Assembly: GCF_003184185.1 (NCBI RefSeq)
Contig: NZ_QHJG01000007.1
Location: 65,708 to 129,707 of the forward strand
Reading direction: 5' to 3'
DNA: 64,000 nucleotides
Source of the DNA: Legionella qingyii
Lineage (GTDB): Bacteria > Pseudomonadota > Gammaproteobacteria > Legionellales > Legionellaceae
The position numbers were made by a program, and so were the translations under genes. The notes beneath the pieces were generated by a model. That model searched no databases, was not told the origin of the DNA, and saw nothing but the letters and a program-made list of their open reading frames with translations. This document shows positions 20,689 through 29,967 of this stretch, piece after piece (position 1 is the first letter of the stretch; each line of letters begins with the position of its first letter).

Positions 20689-21281
20689 GGATTATTACCT
20701 GTAAATTTTTCGTTAGTGACACTTCCTTGACCTGTAATTCCTTCTCGAATCAACACTTTTTTAATGGTTAACATTAAGATTTTAATATCCAAATAAAAAG
20801 ACTGATGATCCACATACCATAAGTCTAATGCAAACTTTCCTTCCCAATTTAGGGCGTTTCGGCCATTAACTTGAGCTAAACCAGTAATGCCAGGTTTGAC
20901 ATCATGCCGTCTTTTTTGCTCGCTATTATAAAGGGAGAGGTATTCGATTAATAGAGGTCTAGGGCCTACGAAGCTCATTTCACCTTTAAAAACATTCCAT
21001 AACTGGGGTAACTCATCCAAACTACACGCTCTTAAAACATGGCCCAGGCGAGTGATGCGATCTTTATCAGGTAATAAATCCCCGTGTTTATTAAATGAAT
21101 CCTTCATTGTTCTAAATTTAATCAGACGGAAGGTTTTGCCATGTAATCCTGGGCGATTTTGATAAAAAAAGATCGGTGAGCCTAAATAATAACGTATTAA
21201 TAATGCAACAATAATCAATACAGGCATCAACATTATTAATAATGTACCTGATAAGATAATATCGAAAATACGTTTCAGCAC
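20685..21281 (-). CDS. Undecaprenyl-phosphate sugar phosphotransferase (PglC-like)
   Basis: A 198-residue monotopic phosphoglycosyltransferase that transfers a sugar-1-phosphate to undecaprenyl phosphate, starting a repeat unit or core on the inner membrane. It has one hydrophobic re-entrant segment near residues 8-32, then FFYQNRPGLHGKTFRLIKFRTM, the catalytic DE pair in ACSLDELPQLWNV, MSFVGPRPL and PGITGLAQVNGRN. The small size matches PglC rather than the larger WbaP/WcaJ. It is the first gene of the pglC-pglD-pglE-wzm-wzt group. Confidence 0.88.
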   Translation of the reverse strand: MLKRIFDIILSGTLLIMLMPVLIIVALLIRYYLGSPIFFYQNRPGLHGKTFRLIKFRTMKDSFNKHGDLLPDKDRITRLGHVLRACSLDELPQLWNVFKGEMSFVGPRPLLIEYLSLYNSEQKRRHDVKPGITGLAQVNGRNALNWEGKFALDLWYVDHQSFYLDIKILMLTIKKVLIREGITGQGSVTNEKFTGNNP

Positions 21282-21490
21282 AATAATCTCTCCAGTAGTC
21301 CTATACTTAGAAGGGTCAATAGATCATAAAATTTTGAACTATTTCTTACAAGGCTTAACTAATAAAAGATTTTTGTTTGGAGTTATGTTTTATCTTATCT
21401 AGCTGACAATGAAGCATTGCTCAAGAATATTGATAAAGACCATGTGTTTAATCGCATATGGATTGTAATCAGAATATAAATCACTTTGAA

Positions 21491-22516
21491 TTACCCCAAT
21501 TTTTGGGGCAAATCACTTAAGTTCTGACTTCCGGTACAAAACATAGCCACTTTTAATTCATACTCAATTGTCTGCATGCATAGGCTAACATGTTCAGACG
21601 ATTCCAATGCGGCTTCGAGCAGGGGTCTTGCATAACCAACAGTTGTTGCTCCAAGTGCAAAAAGCTTGGCGGCGTTTAAGCCATTAGTAACGCCTCCTGA
21701 ACCCCAAATTTCGAAAGAGGGTTTTAGTGCTGCAGCTTGTTTGACAGCGGTTACCGTATCAATTCCCCAGTTGCGAAATGTAATCGCTGCCTGTTGGCGA
21801 ATAGGGTCATTGATTGCTCTATGTCCTTCAATTCGTCCCCAGTGAGTGCCTCCCAAACCACCTACATCAATTGCGGCAATGCCAATATCATTTAAACGTG
21901 ACATCGTTGCTCGAGAAAATCCACAACCAGTTTCTTTAACGATAATCGGTAAAGGCAGCTTTTTAACTAAATCAGCTAAGGCTTGCCAACCTCCCTTATA
22001 GGTTGTTGTTCCTTCAGGTTGCATGCACTCTTGTAAGGGATTGCAGTGAATAATTAAACCATTAGCCTGCAAAGCATCGGTTAAGCGTTGTATTTCACTT
22101 AGCGATGTTGTGATTAATTGTGCTATTCCTAGATTGCTGTATAAGTTGACTTGAGGGAAGTCACGACGTAAATCTTGCCATTCAAAAGCTGCTTTGGGAT
22201 CCGTGAGCTCTCGTCTTTGTGAGCCAACTCCCATTGCCCATCCATTCAATGCACATGCTTCAATAAGATTATGATTGATGTGCTTTGCTCGACGATGACC
22301 TGCAGTCATAGAGCTAATGAGGAAGGGTTTTTCTACTACTTGGCCAAATCGGGAGCTTTTAATACTGATTTCATCAAAATTTAAATCAGGCAGAGCATCA
22401 TGAATTAGATTGATGCTTTCGAACGTACTGAGTTCTGCGGTTTGATTTTCAGGCATTAAGGCTAATTTGATGTGATCTTGTTTGCGTTGCTCAAACTGTT
22501 CATAATTATTCGTCAT
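21491..22516 (-). CDS. fni: Type 2 isopentenyl-diphosphate delta-isomerase
   Basis: This FMN- and NADPH-dependent enzyme interconverts IPP and DMAPP, the isoprenoid building blocks. The 341-residue protein carries the type 2 marks RKQDHIKLAL, FLISSMTAGH, WAMGVGSQRREL, the NPLQECMQPEGTT loop, KETGCGFS, DVGGLGGTHWGRIE and the phosphate-binding GSGGVTNGLNAAK. It stands alone between the polysaccharide locus and ubiX, divergent from ubiX. Confidence 0.93.
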   Translation of the reverse strand: MTNNYEQFEQRKQDHIKLALMPENQTAELSTFESINLIHDALPDLNFDEISIKSSRFGQVVEKPFLISSMTAGHRRAKHINHNLIEACALNGWAMGVGSQRRELTDPKAAFEWQDLRRDFPQVNLYSNLGIAQLITTSLSEIQRLTDALQANGLIIHCNPLQECMQPEGTTTYKGGWQALADLVKKLPLPIIVKETGCGFSRATMSRLNDIGIAAIDVGGLGGTHWGRIEGHRAINDPIRQQAAITFRNWGIDTVTAVKQAAALKPSFEIWGSGGVTNGLNAAKLFALGATTVGYARPLLEAALESSEHVSLCMQTIEYELKVAMFCTGSQNLSDLPQKLG

Positions 22517-22699
22517 GGATTATATGCCTGCTTCGTTATCTGTAGTAAATACACCAAAAAGAATGGGAGCCTCTGCAATGTACCTCTTTATGCCTGTATT
22601 TTCCACTTATTTTACTTTGTGAAGTAATCTATTATGTGAAATAATTATACTATTTTTATGTCTGAGAACCTAATTGGATTCAATCACGAGGAACTACTC

Positions 22700-23263
22700 A
22701 TGAGCACACCGCGAATAATTGTTGGAATTACTGGTGCCTCAGGCATGATTTATGGAATACGTCTTTTAGAGCTATTACGTACTACATCCATTGAAACTCA
22801 TTTAATAGTTAGTAAATCGGCTCAATTGACACGCAAATATGAAACTAACTTGTCATTGGCCGAAGTAAAAGCACTGGCCGATGTTTATCATTCCTGGAAT
22901 GATGTCGGTGCAAGTATAGCCAGTGGTTCTTTTCAGACAATGGGAATGATCATTGCTCCCTGTTCAATGAAAACTTTGGCAGAAATTGCGCATGGAACGG
23001 GTGATAATCTTATAGGTCGGGCAGCGGATGTGACCTTAAAAGAGCGTAGGAGATTGGTACTCATGCCTCGTGAATCTCCCTTGCATTTGGGGCATTTACA
23101 AAATATGGTTTCACTGACCCAACAGGGGGCGATCATATGTCCTGCAACGCCTGCATTCTATACCAATCCGGAAACGATTGATGATATTATCAATCACAGC
23201 GTAGGTCGAATACTTGACCTTTTTAATATTGATGTAGGAATAGTAACACGTTGGCAGGGATAA
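22700..23263 (+). CDS. ubiX: Flavin prenyltransferase
   Basis: UbiX attaches a dimethylallyl group to FMN to make prenyl-FMN, the cofactor of UbiD decarboxylase in ubiquinone synthesis. The N-terminus IIVGITGASGMIYGIRLLELL and the blocks GMIIAPCSMKTLAEIAHGTGDNLI and RRLVLMPRESPL are diagnostic. The start is taken at 22700, seven bases after GAGGAA, giving 187 residues; an upstream ATG at 22658 lacks such a site. It is next to an enzyme that makes and uses DMAPP, its co-substrate. Confidence 0.93.
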   Translation: MSTPRIIVGITGASGMIYGIRLLELLRTTSIETHLIVSKSAQLTRKYETNLSLAEVKALADVYHSWNDVGASIASGSFQTMGMIIAPCSMKTLAEIAHGTGDNLIGRAADVTLKERRRLVLMPRESPLHLGHLQNMVSLTQQGAIICPATPAFYTNPETIDDIINHSVGRILDLFNIDVGIVTRWQG

Positions 23264-23316
23264 CGCTCTGCCAAAAAAATTCATGCCGTATCCAGGCACA
23301 ATGTATTTTATTGTGA

Positions 23317-23877
23317 TTACCCTTTGGGGTTTAGTTCAACCCAATTGGCGTAAGCTTCCATAAATTTTTGCAAGAATTTTTGAGTGTCTTCTTTTGTAAT
23401 ATTTCCTTGCGCATCAAACAAATCTCCTGCCATTCCTATGTATGTTTCGGGTTGTTGCAGCGTTGGAATATCTAAAAAGACAAATGATTGTCTTAAATGA
23501 TGGTTTGCTCCAAATCCTCCAATAGCACCAGGAGAAACACTTATCACAGCGCCAGGAAGCTTGCTCCAAATACTTTTGCCATAAGGGCGAGAGCCCACAT
23601 CAACTGCATTTTTAAGTACCCCAGGAACTGAACGGTTGTATTCAGGTGTAACAAAGAGCACGCCCTGATATGTTTTCATTTGTTCACGAAATTGAACCCA
23701 AGCCGCAGGAGGTCTATTGTCGTCATCAAGATCCTGGTTGTATAATGGCAAATCACCAATTTCAACAATGTGTAGGTCTAGAGATTTAGGCGCTAGAGAA
23801 ATAAGCACTTTTGCCATTTTTCTATTGTAGGACTCTTTGCGTAAGCTTCCTACAATAACTGCGATTTTTTTACTCAT
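23317..23877 (-). CDS. NADPH-dependent FMN reductase family protein
   Basis: A 186-residue flavodoxin-like reductase. IAVIVGSLRKESYNRKMAKVL forms the FMN phosphate loop. LFVTPEYNRSVPGVLKNAVDVGSRP is the family signature seen in ChrR/YieF and ArsH-like quinone or chromate reductases. It is convergent with ubiX. The physiological substrate, probably quinones, cannot be read from the sequence. Confidence 0.85.
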   Translation of the reverse strand: MSKKIAVIVGSLRKESYNRKMAKVLISLAPKSLDLHIVEIGDLPLYNQDLDDDNRPPAAWVQFREQMKTYQGVLFVTPEYNRSVPGVLKNAVDVGSRPYGKSIWSKLPGAVISVSPGAIGGFGANHHLRQSFVFLDIPTLQQPETYIGMAGDLFDAQGNITKEDTQKFLQKFMEAYANWVELNPKG

Positions 23878-24192
23878 TTATACGGTTCCTTGTATTATAA
23901 GACTCTATATAGGTTATACTGGATGGGTTATCCAAAACAACCCTAAGTTCTTTTTAAACAGGAAAACTTCAGGGCTGGCTTATTGCATTCTTTAATGAAC
24001 ATAATTTTGCCTCGACCTTGGGTTTTTCCGTAAGTCCTGATTATGTGAGCCTCGTTAGATTTTTCATTCACTTAAGCACTGATTCGGGTTTCCAATTTTA
24101 TTATTGTTTATGTTTTTAATAATGCCAGCCACGTCGATGGCATGATTTTGATTAAAATGTCCATACAGCCATCGCAACAGTAAATGATCGTT

Positions 24193-24380
24193 TTAAGTGT
24201 AATCTACGTTGTTGTTGGCAAGATGATGCTCTATAAAAGTCGAGGTGTGCGCGATATTGGTTAAACGTAAATTGCAATGATTTAATTCAACATGAATAAA
24301 ATTAAGTATTGATAAATCGAGACAGCGCAAATCGAGGTTATGCAATTGGATTGATAGCTTAAAATCGAAGTAGATGATGA
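24193..24380 (-). pseudogene. Possible pentapeptide-repeat gene remnant in the 23878-24424 gap
   Basis: The gap of about 550 bases has no intact gene. On the minus strand one reading frame without a start codon runs for about 60 codons. It shows a five-residue rhythm (NLDLR, CLDLS, ILNFI, HVELN, HCNLR) before a stop at 24193, as in pentapeptide-repeat proteins. It may be a decayed gene, or chance in AT-rich DNA. The rest of the gap shows nothing I can name. Confidence 0.3.
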
Positions 24381-24424
24381 TTGATTATTGAGGATGAGTT
24401 TGACATTATGAATGTTAATTTTAC

Positions 24425-24480
24425 AAATAAAAAACTCCCTATCCTCTAAAATACTCTCATATTTAAGTGAATAGGAAGTT
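24425..24480 (-). terminator. Intrinsic terminator of the cold-shock gene
   Basis: On the minus strand, just after the cold-shock stop, AACTTCCTATTC pairs with GGATAGGGAGTT (24469-24480 with 24433-24444) in a 12-base stem with two G-U pairs and a loop of 24 bases. It is followed directly by a run of T residues. This fits a rho-independent terminator. Confidence 0.7.
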
Positions 24481-24492
24481 TCAGGAAATGAA

Positions 24493-24699
24493 TTAGACTA
24501 CTTCAACTTCTTCAGCTTGAGGACCTTTTTGTCCGTTGCTTGGTTTGAACGTTACTGTTGCACCCTCAGCAAGAGTTTTGAACCCTGTACCTAGAATTGC
24601 ACTGAAATGCACAAAATAATCTTTACCGCCACTTTCTAAAAAACCGAAACCTTTGGACTCATTAAACCACTTTACTGTACCACGAATTTTTTCTGACAT
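24493..24699 (-). CDS. Cold-shock/CspA-family nucleic-acid chaperone
   Basis: A 68-residue single-domain OB-fold protein that binds single-stranded RNA/DNA and melts structure in mRNA. RNP1 (KGFGFL) and RNP2 (YFVHFSA) are intact, as are the start [11 protein letters not shown] and the end GPQAEEV. The start is set by AGGAAA six bases upstream. The following hairpin terminator shows a single-gene unit. Which Csp paralogue it is, and whether cold induces it, cannot be told. Confidence 0.93.
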   Translation of the reverse strand: MSEKIRGTVKWFNESKGFGFLESGGKDYFVHFSAILGTGFKTLAEGATVTFKPSNGQKGPQAEEVEVV

Positions 24700-25040
24700 G
24701 TTAATTTCCTAAATTGTTACCAGGACATTGTAGCATTATTTTATTAATTGTGCTGTTTTTTTATTAAATATTTTTAAATTTTTTTACATTTAATGCAAAA
24801 ACATAAAATAACGCTTCCATATCATAGAGTATTTTGATTAAAAACTCTAATACTTTACAATCTTTTAGCCTTTTGATGTTTGTCAGTGGAATTTCACCTC
24901 TAGAACTGGAAAGCATTTACTTATTTATTGGGTAGTAAGAAATGAAATCATCGTATCTTAATTCCGGAAGTCTTAGCTGAGGGTGAAGGACTTCTATAAC
25001 GCAGCAAAGTGACTTAAGTATTTTAAAAAATTAGAGGCGA
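24700..25040. other. Region upstream of the cold-shock gene
   Basis: About 340 very AT-rich bases between the MFS gene and the cold-shock gene, both on the minus strand. It must hold the cold-shock promoter and its leader, and cold-shock mRNAs often have long structured leaders. A small inverted pair, GGAAGTC near 24966 and GACTTC near 24990, could end the MFS transcript. I see no gene. Confidence 0.3.
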
Positions 25041-26429
25041 TCAATGTTCAGGGAGCTGAATTAGCTCAAGACCATCTTCTTTTTTTAGAAAAGTAAAAAT
25101 AATTCCTGAAAAAAAAGTAAGAATCCCTAGCATTAGAAATGTATCATGAAATATTTGAACCGATAGCGCATGGCCCCCAGAATACATGGTAGTGAAAATG
25201 CTAAGTAAGATTGCTGATACGGCAACACCAAAACTTTGAGCCAATTGTTGAATGGTACTCATAATACTGGTTGCGGCACTCATATTGTTTTCTGTAATGT
25301 TGGCATAGGCCAAAGAATTCATGCCTGTGTACTGTAGCGCAATGAGAAATCCATACATAAAAGTTAAAAATGCGATACTGTATACGGAAGAATGTTGATT
25401 GATGGAAAAAAAGGACCAGAGAGAGATACTTACGAGGATTGTATTTATAATTAATAAATTTTTATAACCAAACCACCGTAATATAGAGAAGGATAAAGGT
25501 TTGACTAAAAAAACTCCTAAAGCAATTGGAGCGAGCAACAACCCTGATAGACGAGGCGAATAGCCCAATCCAATTTGTAACAGCAAGGGTAATAAAAAGG
25601 GGACGCCGCCAAATCCTAGGCGTGCTAATATATTCCCTACAACTGAAATACAAAATGTACGTGTACGCAAGAGCTCCACTTTAACAATAGGGTGTTTTCT
25701 TTTATGGGAGTGTTTGGTATATCCACCCAATAAAAGCAAGGCAACCATGAAGGTACTAAGGATTTCTATGGTTGAAGCAGTTGACTCACTAACCATGGAC
25801 AAACCAAAAGTTAAGGTAGCTAACCCACTGCCGAAAAAAATAAAACCCAGTTTATCAAGCGGAGGAACTGGGCGAGGGGGCATAGAAGGTAATAATTTGC
25901 TTGATAAAATTACAGCAAGTACTCCGAAAGGAATATTGACCCAAAAGATCCAACGCCAAGAAAAGCGATAGGTAATAATTCCACCTAGCAATGGTCCAAG
26001 CATCATTCCCAAAGAGGCAACCATCACCACGATACTCATCTTGGTGATTAATTCATGTCGTTCACAAGTTCGTAAAATAATGAGCCTGCCAATAGGTATA
26101 GTTAGCGCCCCCCCCAAGCCCTGAATGATGCGCGCACAAATTAATTGCCCTAAATTGTTAGTAAACCCGCACCAAATTGAACTTAAGGTGAATACAGAGA
26201 TGGCCACGATAAAAACAGTTTTCATCCCAAATTTATCGGCAATCCAACCGCTAATCGGGATAAAGATCGCTAAACTCAAAAGATAACTGATTAGTGCTAA
26301 TTTCAAGTCAATGGGATTGACATTTAAACTCTGTGCCATCACTGGAATTGCGGTATTAATAATGGTGGTATCAACCGCTTCCATAAACATGGCGAAAGAA
26401 ATAATGAACAAGATGATATTTTTCTTCAT
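25041..26429 (-). CDS. MFS drug-resistance transporter, DHA2 (EmrB/QacA-like)
   Basis: An inner-membrane proton-driven exporter of about 463 residues with about fourteen hydrophobic segments. Helix 1 ends FMEAVDTTIINTAIPVMA, typical of DHA2 exporters. Motif A is GWIADKFGMKTVF and motif C is in MLGPLLGGIITYRFSWRWIFWVNIPFG. I prefer the start at MKKNIILF (26429); an ATG at 26459 would add ten residues, and neither has a strong ribosome-binding site. No membrane-fusion partner (EmrA-like) is adjacent. Confidence 0.87.
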   Translation of the reverse strand: MKKNIILFIISFAMFMEAVDTTIINTAIPVMAQSLNVNPIDLKLALISYLLSLAIFIPISGWIADKFGMKTVFIVAISVFTLSSIWCGFTNNLGQLICARIIQGLGGALTIPIGRLIILRTCERHELITKMSIVVMVASLGMMLGPLLGGIITYRFSWRWIFWVNIPFGVLAVILSSKLLPSMPPRPVPPLDKLGFIFFGSGLATLTFGLSMVSESTASTIEILSTFMVALLLLGGYTKHSHKRKHPIVKVELLRTRTFCISVVGNILARLGFGGVPFLLPLLLQIGLGYSPRLSGLLLAPIALGVFLVKPLSFSILRWFGYKNLLIINTILVSISLWSFFSINQHSSVYSIAFLTFMYGFLIALQYTGMNSLAYANITENNMSAATSIMSTIQQLAQSFGVAVSAILLSIFTTMYSGGHALSVQIFHDTFLMLGILTFFSGIIFTFLKKEDGLELIQLPEH

Positions 26430-26481
26430 AAGTTCAGTATAGCAACAGGCATCAATCATGCATATAGTTGTACTTCTAATG

Positions 26482-26512
26482 TAGCCTGGGCGGATGCCGC
26501 GAAACCCAGACT
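26482..26512. repeat. REP-like palindrome with CTGGG/CCCAG arms
   Basis: TAGCCTGGG near 26482-26490 and CCCAGACT at 26505-26512 form a short hairpin between the rep and MFS genes. Similar CTGGG(TT)/(AA)CCCAG palindromes occur at 49689-49720, 51430-51462 and 35573-35589, so it appears to be a small dispersed repeat family. Confidence 0.5.
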
Positions 26513-26522
26513 TGAGTTTAAT

Positions 26523-28526
26523 TTATGATTCAGCCAACAAATTTTTTAATCCTGCTAAATGAGATTTAGCCAGGTTTTTTGATTGTTCCTCAGAACGTTC
26601 TACGTTTTTACCAAACCATTCCAAATGTTCTGGCGGCAATTCATCCAGGAATCTGCTTGGTAAACAATCTTGTAATTCACCTCCACGTCGTCTTTGTTTG
26701 GCCAAGGTAAAGCATAATCCTTTTTGGGCGCGAGTAATCCCAACATACGCCAAGCGTCTTTCTTCTTCAATTTGGTCTTCATCAATACTCACTCGATGTG
26801 GCAATAATTCTTCTTCCATGCCGACCAGATAAACATAAGGAAACTCCAGGCCCTTGGATGCGTGTAAGGTCATCAGTTGTAAGGACTCGTTATCCTGCTC
26901 ATCTGCTTGCTCAAGAATATCGATCAAAATTAATTTATTAATAACTTCTGCTAATGTTTGTTCGGGCTTTTTGGCTAATAAACGCCCGACCCACTCTAAT
27001 AACTCCCAAACATTGTCCATCTTTTTTTGTGCTTTTGCGGGAGTATCGCATTGTTCATAAATATGGGCTTCATAACCGCTGTCCTCAACCATCTGTTTTA
27101 AATGCTCTACAATCGAGCCTACGGTTAAGCGTTTTTTTGTTTGTTCTATCCATGATTTAAAAGCAAGTAATGCCGCACGAGGTTTTTCTGCAACATGTTC
27201 ACTAAGCGCGAGATGGTCTGCGGAAGCGTAAAGACTAATCCCGCGGCTTTGCGCATAGTGTCCTAGGGAGTCAAGACTGGCTTCGCCTATGCCACGCTTG
27301 GGGGTGTTTATTACCCTTAAAAAAGCAGCATCATCAGCCTCATTACATAGTAGTTTTAAATAGGCAAACACATCTTTAACTTCTGCTTTAGCGAACCATG
27401 ATTGTCCTCCGCTAATAGTATAAGGAATACCATAATGACGGAGTACTTTTTCAAATACACGTGACTGATGATTGCCGCGATATAAAATCGCATAGTCACC
27501 ATATTGGGTTCTGGTGCGTAGTTTGTGGCTTATTAAATCAGCCACCACCTGTTCTGCTTCATCATTTTCATCTTTACAACGAATCACTCGCAAGAGTTCT
27601 CCATGACCAAATTCACTCCATAATTTTTTTTCAAACAGATGCGGATTATTGGCGATAAGGTGATTGGCCGTATTTAGAATAATATTGGTTGAGCGATAAT
27701 TTTGCTCTAATTTTATTATTTTTAGTTGAGGGTAATCTTGCTGCAATTGCTTCAAATTTTCCGGTTTAGCGCCTCGCCAGGCGTAAATAGACTGATCATC
27801 ATCTCCTACCACCGTGAAGCGAGCCTGAATTCCAGTTAATTTTTTTACCAAAAGATATTGGCTTGTATTTGAGTCTTGGTATTCATCCACCAATAAATGG
27901 CGAATTTTGTTTTGCCAATAGTCCAATACGGAAGAATGTTCATTTAAAAGGCTGACAGGAATACGAATTAAGTCGTCAAAGTCAACGGCATTGTATGCCT
28001 TAAGTGCTTGCTGATAACGTGGGTATAATAGTGCGGCTTCTTCATAAAAAGGCATATTTGAGCTGTTTTTAATTACTTGCTCTGGCGTAAGAAGATCATT
28101 TTTCCAGCGTGAAATGTGCTGCTGGATTTGGAAAATAAATTCTCGTTCAGTTGCTTTATTTGCAGGTAAGAAATTGCGTAAAATTTGTAAACAATCTTCA
28201 CTGTCAAAAATTGAAAACCCTTTTTTCAGCTCGCATAAAGCATAATCACGCTTGAGAATGCTTAATCCCAAAGTATGGAATGTTGCTATTTTTAAACCTC
28301 GACGATTAGCTGCCGGCAGAACGGCGGCAACCCGAGCACGCATTTCGTTGGCTGTTTTGTTCGTAAATGTTACGGCACATACTGTATTGGCGGCATAGCC
28401 GCACGTGTTAATCAAATAGCCTATTTTTTGCGTTATTACTCGTGTTTTACCGCTTCCAGCTCCAGCAAGAACTAATAATGGTCCGTCTATATAACGTACC
28501 GCTGCCATTTGTTGGCTATTCAACAT
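26523..28526 (-). CDS. rep: ATP-dependent DNA helicase Rep
   Basis: A 667-residue superfamily 1A 3'-5' helicase that helps replication forks pass obstacles. The start MLNSQQMAAVRYIDGPLLVLAGAGSGKT matches Rep. Motif I is AGAGSGKT, Ia is VTFTNKTANEM, II is LLVDEYQD, III is VVGDDDQSIYAWRGA, IV is KLEQNYRST, V is LMTLHASKGLEFPYV and VI is LAYVGITRAQKGL. The length is normal for Rep and shorter than UvrD. No partner genes are next to it. Confidence 0.93.
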   Translation of the reverse strand: MLNSQQMAAVRYIDGPLLVLAGAGSGKTRVITQKIGYLINTCGYAANTVCAVTFTNKTANEMRARVAAVLPAANRRGLKIATFHTLGLSILKRDYALCELKKGFSIFDSEDCLQILRNFLPANKATEREFIFQIQQHISRWKNDLLTPEQVIKNSSNMPFYEEAALLYPRYQQALKAYNAVDFDDLIRIPVSLLNEHSSVLDYWQNKIRHLLVDEYQDSNTSQYLLVKKLTGIQARFTVVGDDDQSIYAWRGAKPENLKQLQQDYPQLKIIKLEQNYRSTNIILNTANHLIANNPHLFEKKLWSEFGHGELLRVIRCKDENDEAEQVVADLISHKLRTRTQYGDYAILYRGNHQSRVFEKVLRHYGIPYTISGGQSWFAKAEVKDVFAYLKLLCNEADDAAFLRVINTPKRGIGEASLDSLGHYAQSRGISLYASADHLALSEHVAEKPRAALLAFKSWIEQTKKRLTVGSIVEHLKQMVEDSGYEAHIYEQCDTPAKAQKKMDNVWELLEWVGRLLAKKPEQTLAEVINKLILIDILEQADEQDNESLQLMTLHASKGLEFPYVYLVGMEEELLPHRVSIDEDQIEEERRLAYVGITRAQKGLCFTLAKQRRRGGELQDCLPSRFLDELPPEHLEWFGKNVERSEEQSKNLAKSHLAGLKNLLAES

Positions 28527-28587
28527 CTTAAAGGGACTCGCTCAAAAAAGCGCAATTATTGCCCGCTTAGGCATTGTGAATCAACTA

Positions 28588-28737
28588 CTAATTAATAGAA
28601 CGTTCGACATCAAATTCTTCTTCAGTATCAATTTCAATAAATTCAGGTTTAGTTTCTGGTTCATTTGGTTCTTTGATACCAAAAACGACTTTGTCAATTG
28701 TTTTGAATAAAGGTGTAAGAATGTTTTTATCTATCAT
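28588..28737 (-). CDS. Small acidic protein of unknown function
   Basis: A 49-residue protein beginning MIDKNILTPLFKTIDKVVFGIKEP and ending in a very acidic stretch (IDTEEEFDVERS). The start at 28737 has AAAGGA six bases upstream; a longer reading from 28779 lacks a site. It follows rep on the opposite side of a short gap. I do not recognise it. Confidence 0.55.
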   Translation of the reverse strand: MIDKNILTPLFKTIDKVVFGIKEPNEPETKPEFIEIDTEEEFDVERSIN

Positions 28738-28882
28738 GATTAGTCCTTTAATTTTTCCTGAGGGAGATTTTAAAAGCATAGTTCAAAATCATTTTTTCTC
28801 CAGGAAAATTACAAAAAAATTATGATATACTTTGCACAATCACGAGATTTTCTTTAGGGTCTTGCAATCTACTAGTTTGACT

Positions 28883-28963
28883 CATCCCTCGACTTTTTGT
28901 GCTCCCATACTCACATACTGTGTATGCATGCTTCGCTTCGATGCTCAAAAATAAAGAGGGGAT
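28883..28963. repeat. Imperfect inverted repeat upstream of hslO
   Basis: Bases 28883-28905 (CATCCCTCGACTTTTTGTGC and on) and 28940-28963 (GATGCTCAAAAATAAAGAGG and on) are imperfect inverse copies separated by about 34 bases. They would fold into a hairpin of about 80 bases, about 60 bases before hslO. It could be a MITE-like repeat or a regulatory structure in the leader. Confidence 0.45.
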
Positions 28964-29020
28964 TCAATCTGGTGAGGTGTAAAGCAGGTCCTGTTTGCCG
29001 TAATTTTATATGAGTCCATT

Positions 29021-29869
29021 ATGAAAGAATCCGACACCCTTCAGCGTTTTATTTTTGAACATGCCAATATTCGTGGTGAAATTGTTCATATTGAAAATAC
29101 GTACCAAACTATTATGAACCAACGGAATTATCCGCCAATGGTTAAAAATTTGTTGGGAGAAGCGATCGTTTCTTGTCTTCTTTTAGCATCCAGTATTAAA
29201 TTTCAGGGCAGTTTAAATTTGCAATTTCAGGGGGATAATCGGCTACCTTTATTATTGGTTCAGTGTGACCATGAGTTTAATGTGAGAGCTTTTGCCCAGT
29301 TTATTGAACATTTGGAAACTGAAGAATATGCCGCAGCTTTTCTTGAAGGACAGATGGTAATTACTATTAACCAATATAATCAAACAAACTCATATCAAAG
29401 TATGGTTCCCATTCAGTCGACATCCATGAGTGAAAATTTAATGAGTTATTTTGCTCAATCCGAGCAGGTATCCACGCAAGTTTGGTTAGCCGTGAATGAT
29501 AATGCCGCGGCTGGAATGCTACTGCAGTTAATGCCTGGCCAAGATACAGTACAAAGAGAGCAATTTTGGGAGTATGCGGTGCATTTAGGCCAAACGGTGA
29601 GTGAACATGAATTACTTACTTTAGATAATGAAACATTGCTTTATCGCCTTTATCATGAAACAGAACTGAGGTTATTTGATAGCCGTAAAACTCAATTCAA
29701 ATGTCGCTGCAGTTTGGAGAAAATGAAACAAGTGTTAACTGTTTTAGGCGAGGATGATGCAAAAGCATTGTTACAGGAAGAAGGGGAAGTTGCGATTCGA
29801 TGTGATTTTTGCAATACGAAGTATACGTTTGATCCAATTGATGTAACGATGTTATTTCATAAAGGATGA
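29021..29869 (+). CDS. hslO: Redox-regulated chaperone Hsp33
   Basis: A cytoplasmic holdase switched on by oxidative unfolding. The 282-residue protein has the Hsp33 N-domain (LQRFIFEHANIRGEIVHI, LLGEAIVSCLLLASSIKFQG, FLEGQMVITI, VPIQSTSMSENLMSYFAQSEQ). The C-terminal zinc-binding redox switch has all four cysteines, CxC in FKCRCSLEKM and CxxC in CDFCNTKY. It is monocistronic as far as I can see. Confidence 0.95.
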   Translation: MKESDTLQRFIFEHANIRGEIVHIENTYQTIMNQRNYPPMVKNLLGEAIVSCLLLASSIKFQGSLNLQFQGDNRLPLLLVQCDHEFNVRAFAQFIEHLETEEYAAAFLEGQMVITINQYNQTNSYQSMVPIQSTSMSENLMSYFAQSEQVSTQVWLAVNDNAAAGMLLQLMPGQDTVQREQFWEYAVHLGQTVSEHELLTLDNETLLYRLYHETELRLFDSRKTQFKCRCSLEKMKQVLTVLGEDDAKALLQEEGEVAIRCDFCNTKYTFDPIDVTMLFHKG

Positions 29870-29967
29870 GATGGCATAATCTGGGGGGAAGGCAAAGCAA
29901 TAACTGAGAAAATGTTCCTCTGCATCCCCAGATACTGCTACGCTTCACCCAGGCTATAGAACGTTAT

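Noticed and set aside
29878..29933. Terminator after hslO (ATCTGGGG and CCCCAGAT)
   Set aside because: The stem is only eight bases with a loop of about 39 bases and no T-run, so it is too weak to list.
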